DNA of 64,000 bases from Candidatus Dormiibacterota bacterium (GCA_003151935.1 PLYZ01000017.1:1-64000); one strand, 5' to 3'; shown: positions 47,819 through 58,164, counted from the stretch's first letter. The notes: generated from the letters alone by a model not told the origin. Translations and numbers: made by a program.

Positions 47819-48625
47819 CTACTCAGCTTGTTCGATCGCTCTCTTGGTCAGCACCCGCGCCAGGTGCTTCTTGTACTCGGGGCTGGCACGCAGGTCGCCG
47901 GACGGGTTCAAGCCGTCGGACGCGTGCTGGGCCGCCTCTTCCGGCTTGGCGCCGGTGTGCAGGGCCTCCTCGACGGCCTTGGCGCGGACCGGCGTCGGTC
48001 CCACGTTGGTCAGCCCGATGCGCCAGCCGCCGTTCATCTTCTGAGCCGCCGCGCCGACGATCGCCCAGTCGAAAAGGCGGCGGCGGAACTTGATGTACTT
48101 GTGCGGACCGTTTGCCACCGGAAAGACGACCTCGATGACGATCTCGTCCGCCGCGAGCGGCGTCGTGAAGATGTCTTTGAAGAAATCCTTGGCGGCGATC
48201 GTGCGCCGGTTGGTGACGATCTCGGCGTCGAGCATCAACGCGATGGTCGGGTAGTCGCCCGCGGCATCGGCGTGCGCCACCACGCCACCGATCGTGCCCA
48301 TGTTGCGAACCTGGTTGTCGCCGATCTCGCTCGCGACCTCCGCGAGGATCGGCAGCTTCTGCTTTACCACCGCTGAGTGCTCGATCGTGACGTGACGAGT
48401 CAACGCGCCGAAACGCAGCTTCGACCCGTCTTCCTTGATGTAGTCGAGATCCTTGATGCCGTTGATGTCGACAAGGGCTTTGGGTTGCGCGAGGCGAAGG
48501 CGCATCAAGGGGATGAGGCTGTGCCCGCCCGCCAGGACCTTTGCGTCCTCGCCGTACGTTTTCAGCAGCTTGGACGCCTCCTCGACTGAGGAGGCACGCG
48601 CGTACTCGAATGCGGCCGGGATCAC
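47819..48625 (-). CDS. coxM: FAD-binding medium subunit of Mo hydroxylase (CoxM-like)
   Basis: KVLAGGHSLIPLMRLRLAQPKALVDIN and IGGVVAHADAAGDYP. Confidence 0.93.
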   Translation of the reverse strand: MIPAAFEYARASSVEEASKLLKTYGEDAKVLAGGHSLIPLMRLRLAQPKALVDINGIKDLDYIKEDGSKLRFGALTRHVTIEHSAVVKQKLPILAEVASEIGDNQVRNMGTIGGVVAHADAAGDYPTIALMLDAEIVTNRRTIAAKDFFKDIFTTPLAADEIVIEVVFPVANGPHKYIKFRRRLFDWAIVGAAAQKMNGGWRIGLTNVGPTPVRAKAVEEALHTGAKPEEAAQHASDGLNPSGDLRASPEYKKHLARVLTKRAIEQAE

Positions 48626-51009
48626 TTGCGGGCCTCCTTTCCGTTGCTGGACGCCCCGCGCGCTCGTTGCATCTGTAGCCAGAGGCGATCCGAGGTGGCG
48701 GGCATATCTACGTGCTTGATGCCGAGCGGGCTCAACGCGTCGCAGATCGCGTTGATTACCGCTGCCGTCGACGCGATGGTGCCGGCCTCGCCGATCCCCT
48801 TCACGCCGAGGTCGTTGGTCGGGCTCGGAGTCACGGTGCTGTCGAGCTGGATCTCAGGCATCTCGTTGGCCGTGAGCATCGCGTAGTCCAGAAACGTTGC
48901 CGACTTGAGCTGACCGCTCTCGTCGTCGTAGACCATCTCCTCGAACAGCGCCTGGGCGATACCCTGGGCGATTCCGCCGTGGAGCTGGCCCGCGACGATC
49001 ATCGGGTTGATCACGTTGCCGCAGTCGTCGACCGCGACGTACTTCTGAATATCGACCGCGCCCGTCTCGGCGTCCACCTCAACGACGCAGATGTGCGTCC
49101 CGAACGGCCACACGAAGTTCGGCGGTTCGAAGTACGCGACGGCTTCGAGTCCCTGCTCCATGCCCGCCGGCAGCTGGCCGTAAGCGGCAAACGCCACCTC
49201 GCCGAGCGCCTTCGACTTGTCGGGGGCGCCCTTGACGTGAAACTTGCCATGGTCGAAGACGATGTCTTCCTCTGCGGCCTCGAGCAGGTGCGCGGCGACC
49301 TGCTTGCCCTTCTCGATGACCTTGTTGCACGAGCGGAGGATGGCGATGCCACCCACGGCAAGCGAGCGGGACCCATAGGTGCCGTAGCCGAATCCCGGAC
49401 CCTCATTCGTGTCCCCATGCCGGATGTCTATCTGTTCCATCGGGATGCCCAGCGTGTCGGCCGCGATCTGGGCATGTGTCGTGTCATTGCCCTGCCCGTG
49501 GTTGTGAGTCCCCACGTAGATGCTTACCCCGCCCGCGGGATGGATCTTCACCTGGGCCGATTCAGAGAGAACGACTCCGCCCGTCGCCGGGCCGGTGGCC
49601 GCGCCCGGCCCGAGGCCGCACAGCTCGATCCAGGTCGACAGCCCGATGCCGACGAGCTTGCCGTGCTTGCGCTGCTCCTTCTGCTTCTTCCGCAGGTCGT
49701 CGTAACCGGCGATTTTCAGAGCCTTGTCCATGGTCGTCTCGTAATCGCCCGAGTCGATGGTCAAGCCGAAGTTCTGGGTATAGGGAAACTCTTCCTTGCG
49801 AATGAAGTTCTTGCGCCGCAACTCCACCGGGTCCATGTCCAGCTCGAGCGCGAGCACGTCCATCATCCGCTCTGCGACATGGGTCGCCTCGGGGCGTCCG
49901 GCACCGCGGTAGGGATCGGTTGGGATCTTGTTTGTGAGCACTGCCTGCGACCGCGATGAGATCGCATTCCAGTGGTACGCCCCGCCGGCCATCAGGCAGG
50001 CGCAGGTCTGGAAGGCGCTGAACAGAGCCATGTAGGCGCCGGCGTCCAGCAGTTGGGTGACGCGCATCCCCAGCAGGGTGCCGTCCTTCTTCGCGGCGAC
50101 CTCGACGTCGAAGATCTGGCCGCGGCCCGCGTACGCGTTCTGCATCGCCTCGGTCCTCGTCTCGGTGTACTTCACCGGCCGGTCGAGCAGCTTGGCGCAG
50201 GCAGGAACGATGAAGTCCTCTGGGTAGGGGCTGATCTTGGATCCGAAGCCGCCGCCAACATCGTGCGAGATGACCCTTACCGCCTGCTCTCCCATCCCAA
50301 GCGCACCCGCGACGAACAGGCGGATCCAGTGCGGGTTTTGGGTCGACAGCCACATCGTCAGGCGCTTGTCGAAAGAGTCGTACTCCGCCATCACGACCCG
50401 GCTTTCCATTGGGTTCGGTGACAGGCGCTGCTGGAGGATCCGCTCTTTGACCACGACGTCCGCGGTCTTGAACGCCTCTTCGGTCGCCTCCCACGGTACG
50501 TAGGTGGTGTCCCAGGCGATGTTGTCCGGCTGGTCCGAGTGCACCTTGGCTGAGCCTGGTTTAGCGGCGGCTTCGATGTCCATCACGGCCGGAAGGACCT
50601 CGTAGTCCACGTCGACCAGCTGCGCGCCGTCCGCCGCCTGGCCTCGCTCGCCGGCGATCACGACCGCGACGGGCTCGCCCTGGTAGCAGACCTCTTTGGC
50701 GGCGATCGGATAGCGAGGCGGGTTGGTCAGCTTGTTGGGGGCGAACACGGGCGCCACGGCAAATGTGGCCGGTCCGGCGATGATGTCCTTGAAGTCCGGC
50801 GCGGTGTAGACCGCAAGGACGCCTGGAGCCTTCTTCGCCGCGTCGATGCTGATGCTGCGAATCCGAGCGTGGGCGTGCGGGCTCCGCACGACGACGAGAT
50901 GGACGACACCCTGGTGCGGCAGGTCGTCCGTGTACCGGCCGTGGCCGGTAATCAGGCGGGGGTCCTCGCGGCGGTGAATCCGTGCACCTACGAGCTGGGA
51001 AACCGCCAT
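48622..51009 (-). CDS. coxL: Molybdopterin-binding large subunit (CoxL-like, form II-type motif)
   Basis: [23 protein letters not shown]; active-site loop [34 protein letters not shown]. Confidence 0.93.
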   Translation of the reverse strand: MAVSQLVGARIHRREDPRLITGHGRYTDDLPHQGVVHLVVVRSPHAHARIRSISIDAAKKAPGVLAVYTAPDFKDIIAGPATFAVAPVFAPNKLTNPPRYPIAAKEVCYQGEPVAVVIAGERGQAADGAQLVDVDYEVLPAVMDIEAAAKPGSAKVHSDQPDNIAWDTTYVPWEATEEAFKTADVVVKERILQQRLSPNPMESRVVMAEYDSFDKRLTMWLSTQNPHWIRLFVAGALGMGEQAVRVISHDVGGGFGSKISPYPEDFIVPACAKLLDRPVKYTETRTEAMQNAYAGRGQIFDVEVAAKKDGTLLGMRVTQLLDAGAYMALFSAFQTCACLMAGGAYHWNAISSRSQAVLTNKIPTDPYRGAGRPEATHVAERMMDVLALELDMDPVELRRKNFIRKEEFPYTQNFGLTIDSGDYETTMDKALKIAGYDDLRKKQKEQRKHGKLVGIGLSTWIELCGLGPGAATGPATGGVVLSESAQVKIHPAGGVSIYVGTHNHGQGNDTTHAQIAADTLGIPMEQIDIRHGDTNEGPGFGYGTYGSRSLAVGGIAILRSCNKVIEKGKQVAAHLLEAAEEDIVFDHGKFHVKGAPDKSKALGEVAFAAYGQLPAGMEQGLEAVAYFEPPNFVWPFGTHICVVEVDAETGAVDIQKYVAVDDCGNVINPMIVAGQLHGGIAQGIAQALFEEMVYDDESGQLKSATFLDYAMLTANEMPEIQLDSTVTPSPTNDLGVKGIGEAGTIASTAAVINAICDALSPLGIKHVDMPATSDRLWLQMQRARGASSNGKEARK

Positions 51010-51011
51010 GG

Positions 51012-51530
51012 CTACTCCCCTCCCGCTGTGACGGCGGGCCGGCCAGCGGGCTTCGCCTTGGCGCCGCCCATCGTCTTGGCCGCGGACTGCACGGACTTGA
51101 TGATGTTGACGTAGCCCGTGCACCGGCAGAGGTTGCCTTCGAGGCCTCTTCGGATCTCGTCCTCGGTCGGGTTTGGGTTCTGCGAGAGCAGGTACGCGGC
51201 GGCCATGATGAAGCCTGGCGTGCAGTAGCCGCACTGGAGTCCGTGCTCATCCCAGAACGCCTGCTGCAGCGGGTGGAGCTCTCCGTCCTTGGCCATGCCC
51301 TCGATCGTCGTGAGCTGCTTGCCTTCGGCCTGGACGGCGAACATCGTGCAGCTCATGACCGCCTTGCCGTCGACGAGGATCGTGCACGCGCCGCACTGGC
51401 TCGTGTCGCACCCGATGTGCGTGCCGGTGAGGCCGACTACATCGCGCAGGTAGTGCACGAGCAGAAGCCGCGACTCGACCTCGTGCTCGCGCCGGGTTCC
51501 GTTGACTGTGGTCGAGACCTTGTGCTTCAT
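51012..51530 (-). CDS. coxS: [2Fe-2S] small subunit (CoxS-like)
   Basis: [22 protein letters not shown] and [12 protein letters not shown]...CRCTGYVNI. Confidence 0.95.
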   Translation of the reverse strand: MKHKVSTTVNGTRREHEVESRLLLVHYLRDVVGLTGTHIGCDTSQCGACTILVDGKAVMSCTMFAVQAEGKQLTTIEGMAKDGELHPLQQAFWDEHGLQCGYCTPGFIMAAAYLLSQNPNPTEDEIRRGLEGNLCRCTGYVNIIKSVQSAAKTMGGAKAKPAGRPAVTAGGE

Positions 51531-51706
51531 ACGCTCCTCCTAATCCCCTCCCCGGTCGGCCTTGCGGCGCCGGAAGCAACGACGCATGGCGAAGTTGAAC
51601 CTGTCGACCTGTCGACCTCGCAACCGGCCGTATGTGGCGAGCCTAGCTCAATCCGCCGCCACCAAGCCGAACGCGATACGTCTATTGCGCTACTTTTAGC
51701 GGCGAA

Positions 51707-52312
51707 ATGCAACTAGAAAATTCATTCAGCGTCGGCGCGCCGCCGGATCGGGTGTTCGCCTACCTGCTGGACGTGAACAAGATTGTGGGCTGCGTCCCGG
51801 GCGCGGAGCTGTCCGAGGTCGTGGATCCGACCACCTTCAAAGGCAAGGTGAAGATCAAGGTAGGACCCATCACGGTGGCGTACAACGGCACGGCGAAGAT
51901 CGTCGACCGGAACGACGCGCAGCGCTCGGCCACCCTGGAGGCCGAGGGACGGGAGACCACCGGGCCGGGATCTGCCCGCGCCAAGGCGGTGATGAGCGTG
52001 GAGCCCGAAGGCAGCGGCTCAACGGTCAAGATCGTGACCGATTACAACGTCGCCGGCCGGGTCGCGCAGTTCGGGCGAGGCGTGATGGAAGACGTCTCGC
52101 GCCGGATCGTGAACGACATGGCTGCGTGCATCAAGGCCAACGTCGAAGCTGCGGAGCCGGCGTCGGGCGTCGGGCCCGGTGCGCCGGCGGCGGCCGCCGC
52201 GGCGGCGAGCCCAGCTCAACCGGTCACGGCGAAACCGGTCAACGCCCTGTCGCTGTTCTTCAAGGTCATGTGGTCGGGGATCCGGCGCACGTTCGGGGCG
52301 AAGACGACCTAG
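51707..52312 (+). CDS. coxG: SRPBCC carbon monoxide dehydrogenase subunit G-like (CoxG)
   Basis: VGAPPDRVFAYLLDVNKIVGCVPGAELSEV...; C-terminal hydrophobic anchor; divergent to coxS. Confidence 0.9.
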   Translation: MQLENSFSVGAPPDRVFAYLLDVNKIVGCVPGAELSEVVDPTTFKGKVKIKVGPITVAYNGTAKIVDRNDAQRSATLEAEGRETTGPGSARAKAVMSVEPEGSGSTVKIVTDYNVAGRVAQFGRGVMEDVSRRIVNDMAACIKANVEAAEPASGVGPGAPAAAAAAASPAQPVTAKPVNALSLFFKVMWSGIRRTFGAKTT

Positions 52313-52391
52313 AGGCGCGGCCCGAAAAGCCCTGGACGGATCTTCGGCGCCCATGCGGCCCCTCGCCGAGGGTTTTCGGCCGCGCCTCTAG
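52309..52391. terminator. Long-stem bidirectional terminator containing both convergent stop codons
   Basis: ctagaggcgcggcc (52309-52322) pairs perfectly with ggccgcgcctctag (52378-52391), then after a 1-nt bulge gaaaa pairs with ttttc. Confidence 0.7.
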
Positions 52392-52897
52392 CCCAGGTAC
52401 AACGCCAGCATCAGGTCGCGGTTGACCATGATCTGAGGCTGCGTCCAGCTCTTGGAGTTCACGCCGAAGGTCGTGATCGTGGCGTCCACCACCGAGAAAA
52501 ATCTCGACTTCATCAGGATCTCCATGTGCATTGCCGTTTCGGTCGCCTTTGGGAACTCGACCGCCCCGGTAACGAGAAACGTGTCCGCCTGGAACATGAT
52601 GTAGCGCCGGATCATCTCCATGATCTGGTCCGGCGGAGGTGGCTCGGGCTCGATAGTGCGTATGCCGCCGACAAAGGCCTTGCTGAAAAGACCTTCCGGG
52701 ACGCCGTTCAGCGCTACGGCGCCGGGTATCAGCGGCTCCGCGCTCACGTTGCGCATGTGGAATACCGGCTCAGGATCGTTGATCGTGTCCCGCAGACGCC
52801 CTCGGATCTGGATTTCGGCGGTGATCCGCTGAGACGGGGTCAGCACGTCGACTTTGCTCCAGGCGGTCGCGGCAGCGAGCGCACCAGCAGTCTGCAT
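52388..52897 (-). CDS. Hypothetical protein (about 169 aa)
   Basis: MQTAGALAAATAWSKVDVLTPSQRITAEIQIRGRLRDTIND...; intact ORF; no family recognised. Confidence 0.6.
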   Translation of the reverse strand: MQTAGALAAATAWSKVDVLTPSQRITAEIQIRGRLRDTINDPEPVFHMRNVSAEPLIPGAVALNGVPEGLFSKAFVGGIRTIEPEPPPPDQIMEMIRRYIMFQADTFLVTGAVEFPKATETAMHMEILMKSRFFSVVDATITTFGVNSKSWTQPQIMVNRDLMLALYLG

Positions 52898-52946
52898 GGC
52901 GGGCAGAATAGCGCGGCCGGCCCTCCACAAACCTGAGAATTGGCTT

Positions 52947-54104
52947 GTGGACCTGCGCGAGGCGCGCCGGCAGATTGAAGAGCGTGCCCAGCTTCATGCA
53001 TTCATCGCGACCTCGTCCGAAGAGGGCGCCGGCCTGGTGGTCGCAATCAAGGACCTGGTCGACGTCGCGGGAATGGTCACGACCGCCGGCGCGATCATCC
53101 TTCCGAATGTGCCGGCCGAGCGGGACGCGCCTGTTGTTCAGCGCATCCGCCGGGAAGGCTGCGTGGTGGTCGGCAAGACCAACCTGCACGAGTTCGCGTA
53201 TGGGGTGACCAGCACCAACATCCACTACGGGAACGTCCTCAATCCGCACGATCCCAGCCGGGTGGCGGGCGGGTCGTCGGGCGGCTCGGCGGTAGCGGTG
53301 GCCGCGGCCATGTGTGACTGGGCGATCGGCAGCGACACCGGGGGATCGATCCGGATCCCAGCTTCCCTGTGCGGGGTGGTGGGATTCAAGCCGGCGCTCG
53401 GAACCATCGACCTCACCGGCGTGGTGCCGCTCAGCTGGTCGCTGGACACGCTCGGCCCGATGGCGCGGGACGTGGCGAGCGCGGCGCACGCCTTCTCGAT
53501 GATGTCAGGGGAGGCCGTCAGCACCGAACACCTGGCGAAACCCCGAATCGCGGTGCCGGCCGGTTGGGTCGCAGACCTGGACGAGCCAACCGAGCGCGCC
53601 TGGCGCCTGGTCTCCCAAGGCCTGCCAGAGATCGAGTTTGTCGATCGCGAACGGCTCTTCCGCACCGGCCTGACCATCCTCCTCGTCGAGGCTGCGACCT
53701 TTCACCGCCGGTGGGCAGACGAAGTCCCGGAGAAGTACGGCGCGGACGTGCTCGGCCACATCCGGCGCGGGCTGGGCGTGCTGGCCGTCGACTTCGAGGA
53801 AGCGCTCCGCGAGCGCAGGCAGTTGGTGGGGGCGTCGGCGCGCGCGATGGAGGACGTCGACGCCCTCCTGCTGCCGGCGACCGCGATCGTCGCGCCGCTC
53901 GTGAACTCCGGGGACGAAGTGCGCGAGCCGCTCTCACGATTCACCCGCCCTTTCAACACGACCGGCCAGCCGGTGGTGGCCCTTCCCGCCCCTGCGCGCC
54001 GGGGCGACCTTCCGGTCGGGATGCAGGTGGTCGGGCGGACCAACGCGGATACGCTGCGGGCGGCCCTATGGCTCGAACACGAGTGGAAGAACCTCACCCC
54101 GTGA
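52947..54104 (+). CDS. Amidase signature family protein
   Basis: VAGGSSGGSAVAVAAAMCDWAIGSDTGGSIRIPASLCGVVGFKPA. GTG start uncertain. Confidence 0.93.
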   Translation: MDLREARRQIEERAQLHAFIATSSEEGAGLVVAIKDLVDVAGMVTTAGAIILPNVPAERDAPVVQRIRREGCVVVGKTNLHEFAYGVTSTNIHYGNVLNPHDPSRVAGGSSGGSAVAVAAAMCDWAIGSDTGGSIRIPASLCGVVGFKPALGTIDLTGVVPLSWSLDTLGPMARDVASAAHAFSMMSGEAVSTEHLAKPRIAVPAGWVADLDEPTERAWRLVSQGLPEIEFVDRERLFRTGLTILLVEAATFHRRWADEVPEKYGADVLGHIRRGLGVLAVDFEEALRERRQLVGASARAMEDVDALLLPATAIVAPLVNSGDEVREPLSRFTRPFNTTGQPVVALPAPARRGDLPVGMQVVGRTNADTLRAALWLEHEWKNLTP

Positions 54105-54922
54105 AATCGAAGCAGCTCTTTCCTGGGGTCTTCAGCCGTCACGCACTTGCCTACGATCGCCGCCTCGAGCAGGTCATGGCTCACGGTGAGGCGCGCGGGC
54201 GGCTCCGTGTCCTCGAGCTGGTCCATGCGCGGCCCGGGATGCGCATCCTCGATCTCGCCTGTGGACCCGGAACTCTGGCAAGGCGCCTCGCGGCACACGT
54301 CGCGCCCGGCGGTGAGGTCGTCGGGGTGGACCTCGCGCCCGGGATGATCGAGCTGGCCCGGGCGGCCCGGATTCCCAACACCCGGTTCGATGTGATGGAC
54401 ATCGAACAGCTTTCTTTCGGCGGCGCGTCGTTCGACGCCGCCGCCTGCGGTCATGGACTGCAGTTCGCGCCCGACCTCGGAGCTGCGCTGCGCGAGGCTC
54501 GCCGGGTGCTGCGTCCAGCGGGCCGGCTCGCCGCCAGCGTCCCCGTTGACACGACGAAGGATCTCGTGTGGTCGCTTCTGGATGACGTCGTCGACCGCTG
54601 GCTTGGCCCTGCGCCGCAGGCTGCCGACCAGAGATCCACACGCGATGCCGTCTCCGACATGGAGCGGTTTCGGCAAGCTGCGGTTGACGCCGGCTTTGCG
54701 ACTGCCGACGTCGAGTCGATCGATGAAAACGTGAAGTGGCCTTCGGCCGAACAGTTTGTCTCGCAATTCGCCGGCTGGTGGTTTTACGCGAGCCGCATGG
54801 AGGTGATCGACGACGACCGCCGCCAGGAATTCATTGACGAGGCGGTCAAAACACTTCGAGTTTCCTACCCCGGATCGTTCGAGACAACCGGGCGAAACCA
54901 CGTCCTGTTCGCGGTGGCTTGA
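54101..54922 (+). CDS. Class I SAM-dependent methyltransferase (UbiE/COQ5-like)
   Basis: MRILDLACGPGTLARRLAAHVAPGGEVVGVDLAPGMIELAR; GTG start overlaps amidase stop. Confidence 0.9.
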   Translation: MKSKQLFPGVFSRHALAYDRRLEQVMAHGEARGRLRVLELVHARPGMRILDLACGPGTLARRLAAHVAPGGEVVGVDLAPGMIELARAARIPNTRFDVMDIEQLSFGGASFDAAACGHGLQFAPDLGAALREARRVLRPAGRLAASVPVDTTKDLVWSLLDDVVDRWLGPAPQAADQRSTRDAVSDMERFRQAAVDAGFATADVESIDENVKWPSAEQFVSQFAGWWFYASRMEVIDDDRRQEFIDEAVKTLRVSYPGSFETTGRNHVLFAVA

Positions 54923-56304
54923 TGCGACAGGCCGGTTGGGCTGTCCTGCTGCTCGTCGGTTTGAGCGGATGCGCGCCCGGTCCGCAGGCCGCCGCGACGC
55001 CCACCCCATCGGCCCTCCCTTCCGCCCTCGAGTCGCCGTCGCCATCCGCGAGCCCGGTCGTTTACGGTCCCGCTCAGTACCGGGCGATGTGGGTGGACGC
55101 GTTTCACGACGGCATCAAATCGCGTGCCCAAATCGAGAAGCTGGTCGCAGACGCGCACCGGGCGAACCTGAACGCACTCTTTGTTCAAGTGCGCAAAGCA
55201 GGCGATGCGTATTTCAATCGTGCGGACGAGCCACGAGCGTTGGACATCGCGGCGTCTCGCGGTTTCGATCCTCTCGCCTACTTGATCCAGCTCGCCCATG
55301 AGTCAACGCCGCGCATCGAGGTGCACGCCTGGCTGAACACGTTCTTCGTCGGCGAATCCAGCGGTGTGTATGTGAAGCACCCGGACTGGGTCAACCGGAC
55401 CAACGACGGCGCGACCGGTGGATACCTGGACCCTGGCAACCCGGCGGTGCAGGCGTACACGCACAAGACCTTCATGGACGTCGCCCGCAACTACGACCTT
55501 GACGGCCTGCACATGGACTATGTCCGCTACCCCGGCGTGACCTGGGGCTACAGCCAGGCCTCCCTGAGCCTGTACATGCATGACACCGGCACGACCAGCG
55601 TTCCCGCGCCCGAAGACAGCCGATGGGAGGCATGGCGTCGCGAACAGGTGACGGCGTTCGTGCGCGACCTGCACAACGACCTGCACAGCGTCAAGGCCGC
55701 CGTCAAGCTCAGCGGCGCGCTCATCTGCTTTGGCGGCGGGCCCGGGAGCGTGGCGGACTGGAGCCTCACGTCGGCGTACTCCTCCGTGTTTCAAGACTGG
55801 TACGACTGGATGGTCAAGGGCTACGTCGACTTCGGGGTGCCGATGAACTACGACAGCGACTGGAACCAGCGCGAGGGAGCCTGGTTCGATCAGTGGCTGC
55901 GCTTCGAAAAGGACTCGGGATTCGCAAATCGAGTGGTCACGGGGGTCGGCATCTTCCTGAACTATCCGGAGGACTCACTGGCCCAGATTCGGCGCGCCCT
56001 GGCGCCCTCGGCGCGCGGAAACCAGGTGCTCGGAGTCGCCATCTATTCCTACGCGTCGACCTCTGTCTACGGCACTTCGGACTTCTACGATTCGCCGGAT
56101 CTCTCATCGGGGTTGCCGCGACAGCCTTATGCCGGGGCAATCATCGACGAAGCGGGACTGGTGCGGCGCGCGAATCTGCTCAACGACTGGTTCATGACCC
56201 AGCTCTCGCAGCCCGCCTACTACAGCGACGTGCAGCTGGGCCGGATCCACACGCAGCCGGTCTTCACGCTGGCGGCGCAACCACCCACCCTGCCGGCGGG
56301 ATGA
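54922..56304 (+). CDS. GHL10/DUF187-like glycosyl hydrolase-fold lipoprotein
   Basis: Lipobox LSGC; YRAMWVDAFHDGIKSRAQIEKLVADAHRANLNALFVQVRKAGDAYF; DGLHMDYVRYPG. Confidence 0.88.
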   Translation: MRQAGWAVLLLVGLSGCAPGPQAAATPTPSALPSALESPSPSASPVVYGPAQYRAMWVDAFHDGIKSRAQIEKLVADAHRANLNALFVQVRKAGDAYFNRADEPRALDIAASRGFDPLAYLIQLAHESTPRIEVHAWLNTFFVGESSGVYVKHPDWVNRTNDGATGGYLDPGNPAVQAYTHKTFMDVARNYDLDGLHMDYVRYPGVTWGYSQASLSLYMHDTGTTSVPAPEDSRWEAWRREQVTAFVRDLHNDLHSVKAAVKLSGALICFGGGPGSVADWSLTSAYSSVFQDWYDWMVKGYVDFGVPMNYDSDWNQREGAWFDQWLRFEKDSGFANRVVTGVGIFLNYPEDSLAQIRRALAPSARGNQVLGVAIYSYASTSVYGTSDFYDSPDLSSGLPRQPYAGAIIDEAGLVRRANLLNDWFMTQLSQPAYYSDVQLGRIHTQPVFTLAAQPPTLPAG

Positions 56305-56310
56305 GCTGAG

Positions 56311-56700
56311 TTGCCACCGGCAAGCGCAATCCTGCGCATGCTCGCGTTCGCGGTGCCTTCGGCGCTCGCCACCGCCGGGCTTCAGCCGCTGCTGGGCGCC
56401 GCCACAGGCGCGGTGGAGCTGAGATGGGCGATCGGCCTGACCGCGCCCGCGGTCATCGTGGCCGGCCTGGTCTTCGGCGCCGGCCGGCTCTTCGATCGAG
56501 GCGACTCTGTGCAGCCGCCGTGGTACTCGGCCTGGATGCTTTTCCCAGGCGCGTTCCTGCTGGCGGGCGCCGCGGCGATGTGCATCTTCGGCGCCCTGGT
56601 TGAGTTTTCGGTGATCACGTGGACCATGTGGGTCCTGCTGATCGCTGGGTCACTGCTGTGGGCGGCCGCGATGGTCCTGGTTCGCAGCGCGTCGCGCTGA
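56311..56700 (+). CDS. Hypothetical membrane protein
   Basis: Four hydrophobic segments; intact ORF. Confidence 0.55.
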   Translation: MPPASAILRMLAFAVPSALATAGLQPLLGAATGAVELRWAIGLTAPAVIVAGLVFGAGRLFDRGDSVQPPWYSAWMLFPGAFLLAGAAAMCIFGALVEFSVITWTMWVLLIAGSLLWAAAMVLVRSASR

Positions 56701-56852
56701 CAGGCGCACCCCTGGCGGGGTCCCACCCTTCTGCTTGCTGGTCCCAGGGCGCAGGAGCGGCGAGAAGGATGGGACCTACTGATTGCCCCCACCAGCCTGG
56801 AACGAGAGTACGGCCGGCAAAAAACGGCTGCAACCCAGGCTGTTAAGGCCGC

Positions 56853-57776
56853 CTATTGGGCCGCCCGTGAGTGGGTCATCCCCGCGCCGCTCTCAAGCGT
56901 CCGCCTCAGGCACACGCAGACCCACATGCGGTACGGCGACCACTTCTCGGCGAGCTGCTCGAGCTTCCCCTGATCAGGCTCGTGCGCCAGGCCGTACTCG
57001 GAGCGGATCGCACCCATCAGACGTGGTTCGTGGGTCGGAAGCTCGTCGACCGCGCTCAGCGCCCGCAGGCGCACGAGCTGCGATCCGAACTCACCGATAC
57101 CAGGCAGCCGGCGCAGGCTTTTTAGGGATTCGTCACGCGACATCGAGCGCAGCGTCTCCGTGTCGACCTCACCCGCCAGTGCTGCGCGCCCAAGCGCGTT
57201 CAGATATTCGACCTTGCGGCCGAAGAGGCCGGGAAACTTCTCGAGGTGTGCCAGCCGATCCGGGCTCGGGAACGTCCACAGCACATGTCCATGCACGTCG
57301 ATCGCATGACCGAGCTCGCGGGACATTCGCTCCTTGACGCCCTGGCCCTGGCGCATCGAGATGCGCGACGAGATGATGCACCAGGCGGCCGCCTCATACG
57401 CATCCGACCAGTTGACCGGCCTGAACCCCGGGAACATCCGCTGGAGCCTTGCCACGACCGGGTCCCGCTTTCCAACCTCGGGCCACCCCCGGCCGTCGAC
57501 GTCCAGGCTCAGGATGCGCTCGACCTGTCTGGCCACCATCGCCGGTTGCGAGGCGTCCCCATACATCGTCCCGAGCACGTGGCCCCGCGAGTCCTGGCGC
57601 AGGCAGCTCCCCACTGGTGTCCAATTGCCGTCCGTCAGGAACGCGAGGTGAAGATGGCCCTCCGGGTCGCCGGTCTCCGACGGTGCTCGATGCCACGCGC
57701 CGATGAAGTTCGCGCCCTGTTCGAGTGAGTAATCGCCCTGGGGCACGATTTCGAAGCTCCGGAGACCGGCGTTCAT
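56853..57776 (-). CDS. DNA-3-methyladenine glycosylase (AlkA-like, HhH-GPD)
   Basis: SLRRLPGIGEFGSQLVRLRAL HhH motif. Confidence 0.8.
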   Translation of the reverse strand: MNAGLRSFEIVPQGDYSLEQGANFIGAWHRAPSETGDPEGHLHLAFLTDGNWTPVGSCLRQDSRGHVLGTMYGDASQPAMVARQVERILSLDVDGRGWPEVGKRDPVVARLQRMFPGFRPVNWSDAYEAAAWCIISSRISMRQGQGVKERMSRELGHAIDVHGHVLWTFPSPDRLAHLEKFPGLFGRKVEYLNALGRAALAGEVDTETLRSMSRDESLKSLRRLPGIGEFGSQLVRLRALSAVDELPTHEPRLMGAIRSEYGLAHEPDQGKLEQLAEKWSPYRMWVCVCLRRTLESGAGMTHSRAAQ

Positions 57777-57826
57777 CGAGGAGAAAAGCCGGCGGCGCCA
57801 GGGCGGCCGGCCGGCAAAACGTGCAG

Positions 57827-58030
57827 CTACGCGAGCTTGATTCGGTTCGCGCGCGGGCCTTTCTGGCTCGGCTCGATCTCGAAGCTGACCTTCTCGCCGC
57901 CAGCCAGCGAGTCGAAGTTCACAGCCGAATCGAGTCCTGTTCGGTGGAAGAAATACTCACGCCCGTCCTCGGCGGCGATGAACCCGAATCCGCGGTCGGA
58001 GACCAACTTCTTGATGGTGCCTGTCGGCAT
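57827..58030 (-). CDS. cspA: Cold-shock domain protein
   Basis: MPTGTIKKLVSDRGFGFIAAEDGREYFFHRTGLDSAVNFDSL (RNP1 GFGFI, RNP2 YFFHRT). Confidence 0.96.
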   Translation of the reverse strand: MPTGTIKKLVSDRGFGFIAAEDGREYFFHRTGLDSAVNFDSLAGGEKVSFEIEPSQKGPRANRIKLA

Positions 58031-58034
58031 CTCC

Positions 58035-58106
58035 CTACTCCCATTTCTCGAAAACAATGTCGCGAACGCACGGGCCTTTCGAGAACACCACGACCGCGGC
58101 GCACAT
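58035..58106 (-). CDS. Putative 23-aa upstream ORF in the cspA leader
   Basis: MCAAVVVFSKGPCVRDIVFEKWE*; stop TAG 4 nt before the cspA ATG (TAGGGAGATG). Confidence 0.4.
   Translation of the reverse strand: MCAAVVVFSKGPCVRDIVFEKWE
58045..58085 (-). promoter_or_regulatory. Inverted repeat in cspA 5' leader
   Basis: Minus strand TTCTCGAAA-23 nt-TTTCGAGAA, perfect 9-bp arms just upstream of the SD. Confidence 0.5.
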
Positions 58107-58164
58107 CGCCTGCCATCTGGGCGACTGATCTACCTTACCACCGGCGCCGCGGGGCGCCAGAACA

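Noticed and set aside
48712-49959. 415-aa plus-strand ORF antisense to coxL
   Set aside because: RDH/VDR-rich shadow frame; coxL is unambiguous on the opposite strand.
44728-52312. Calling the cox cluster a confirmed aerobic CO dehydrogenase
   Set aside because: CoxL lacks the form I AYxCSFR motif, so CO oxidation cannot be claimed from sequence.
53702-55045. 447-aa minus-strand ORF
   Set aside because: Antisense to the amidase and methyltransferase; shadow ORF.
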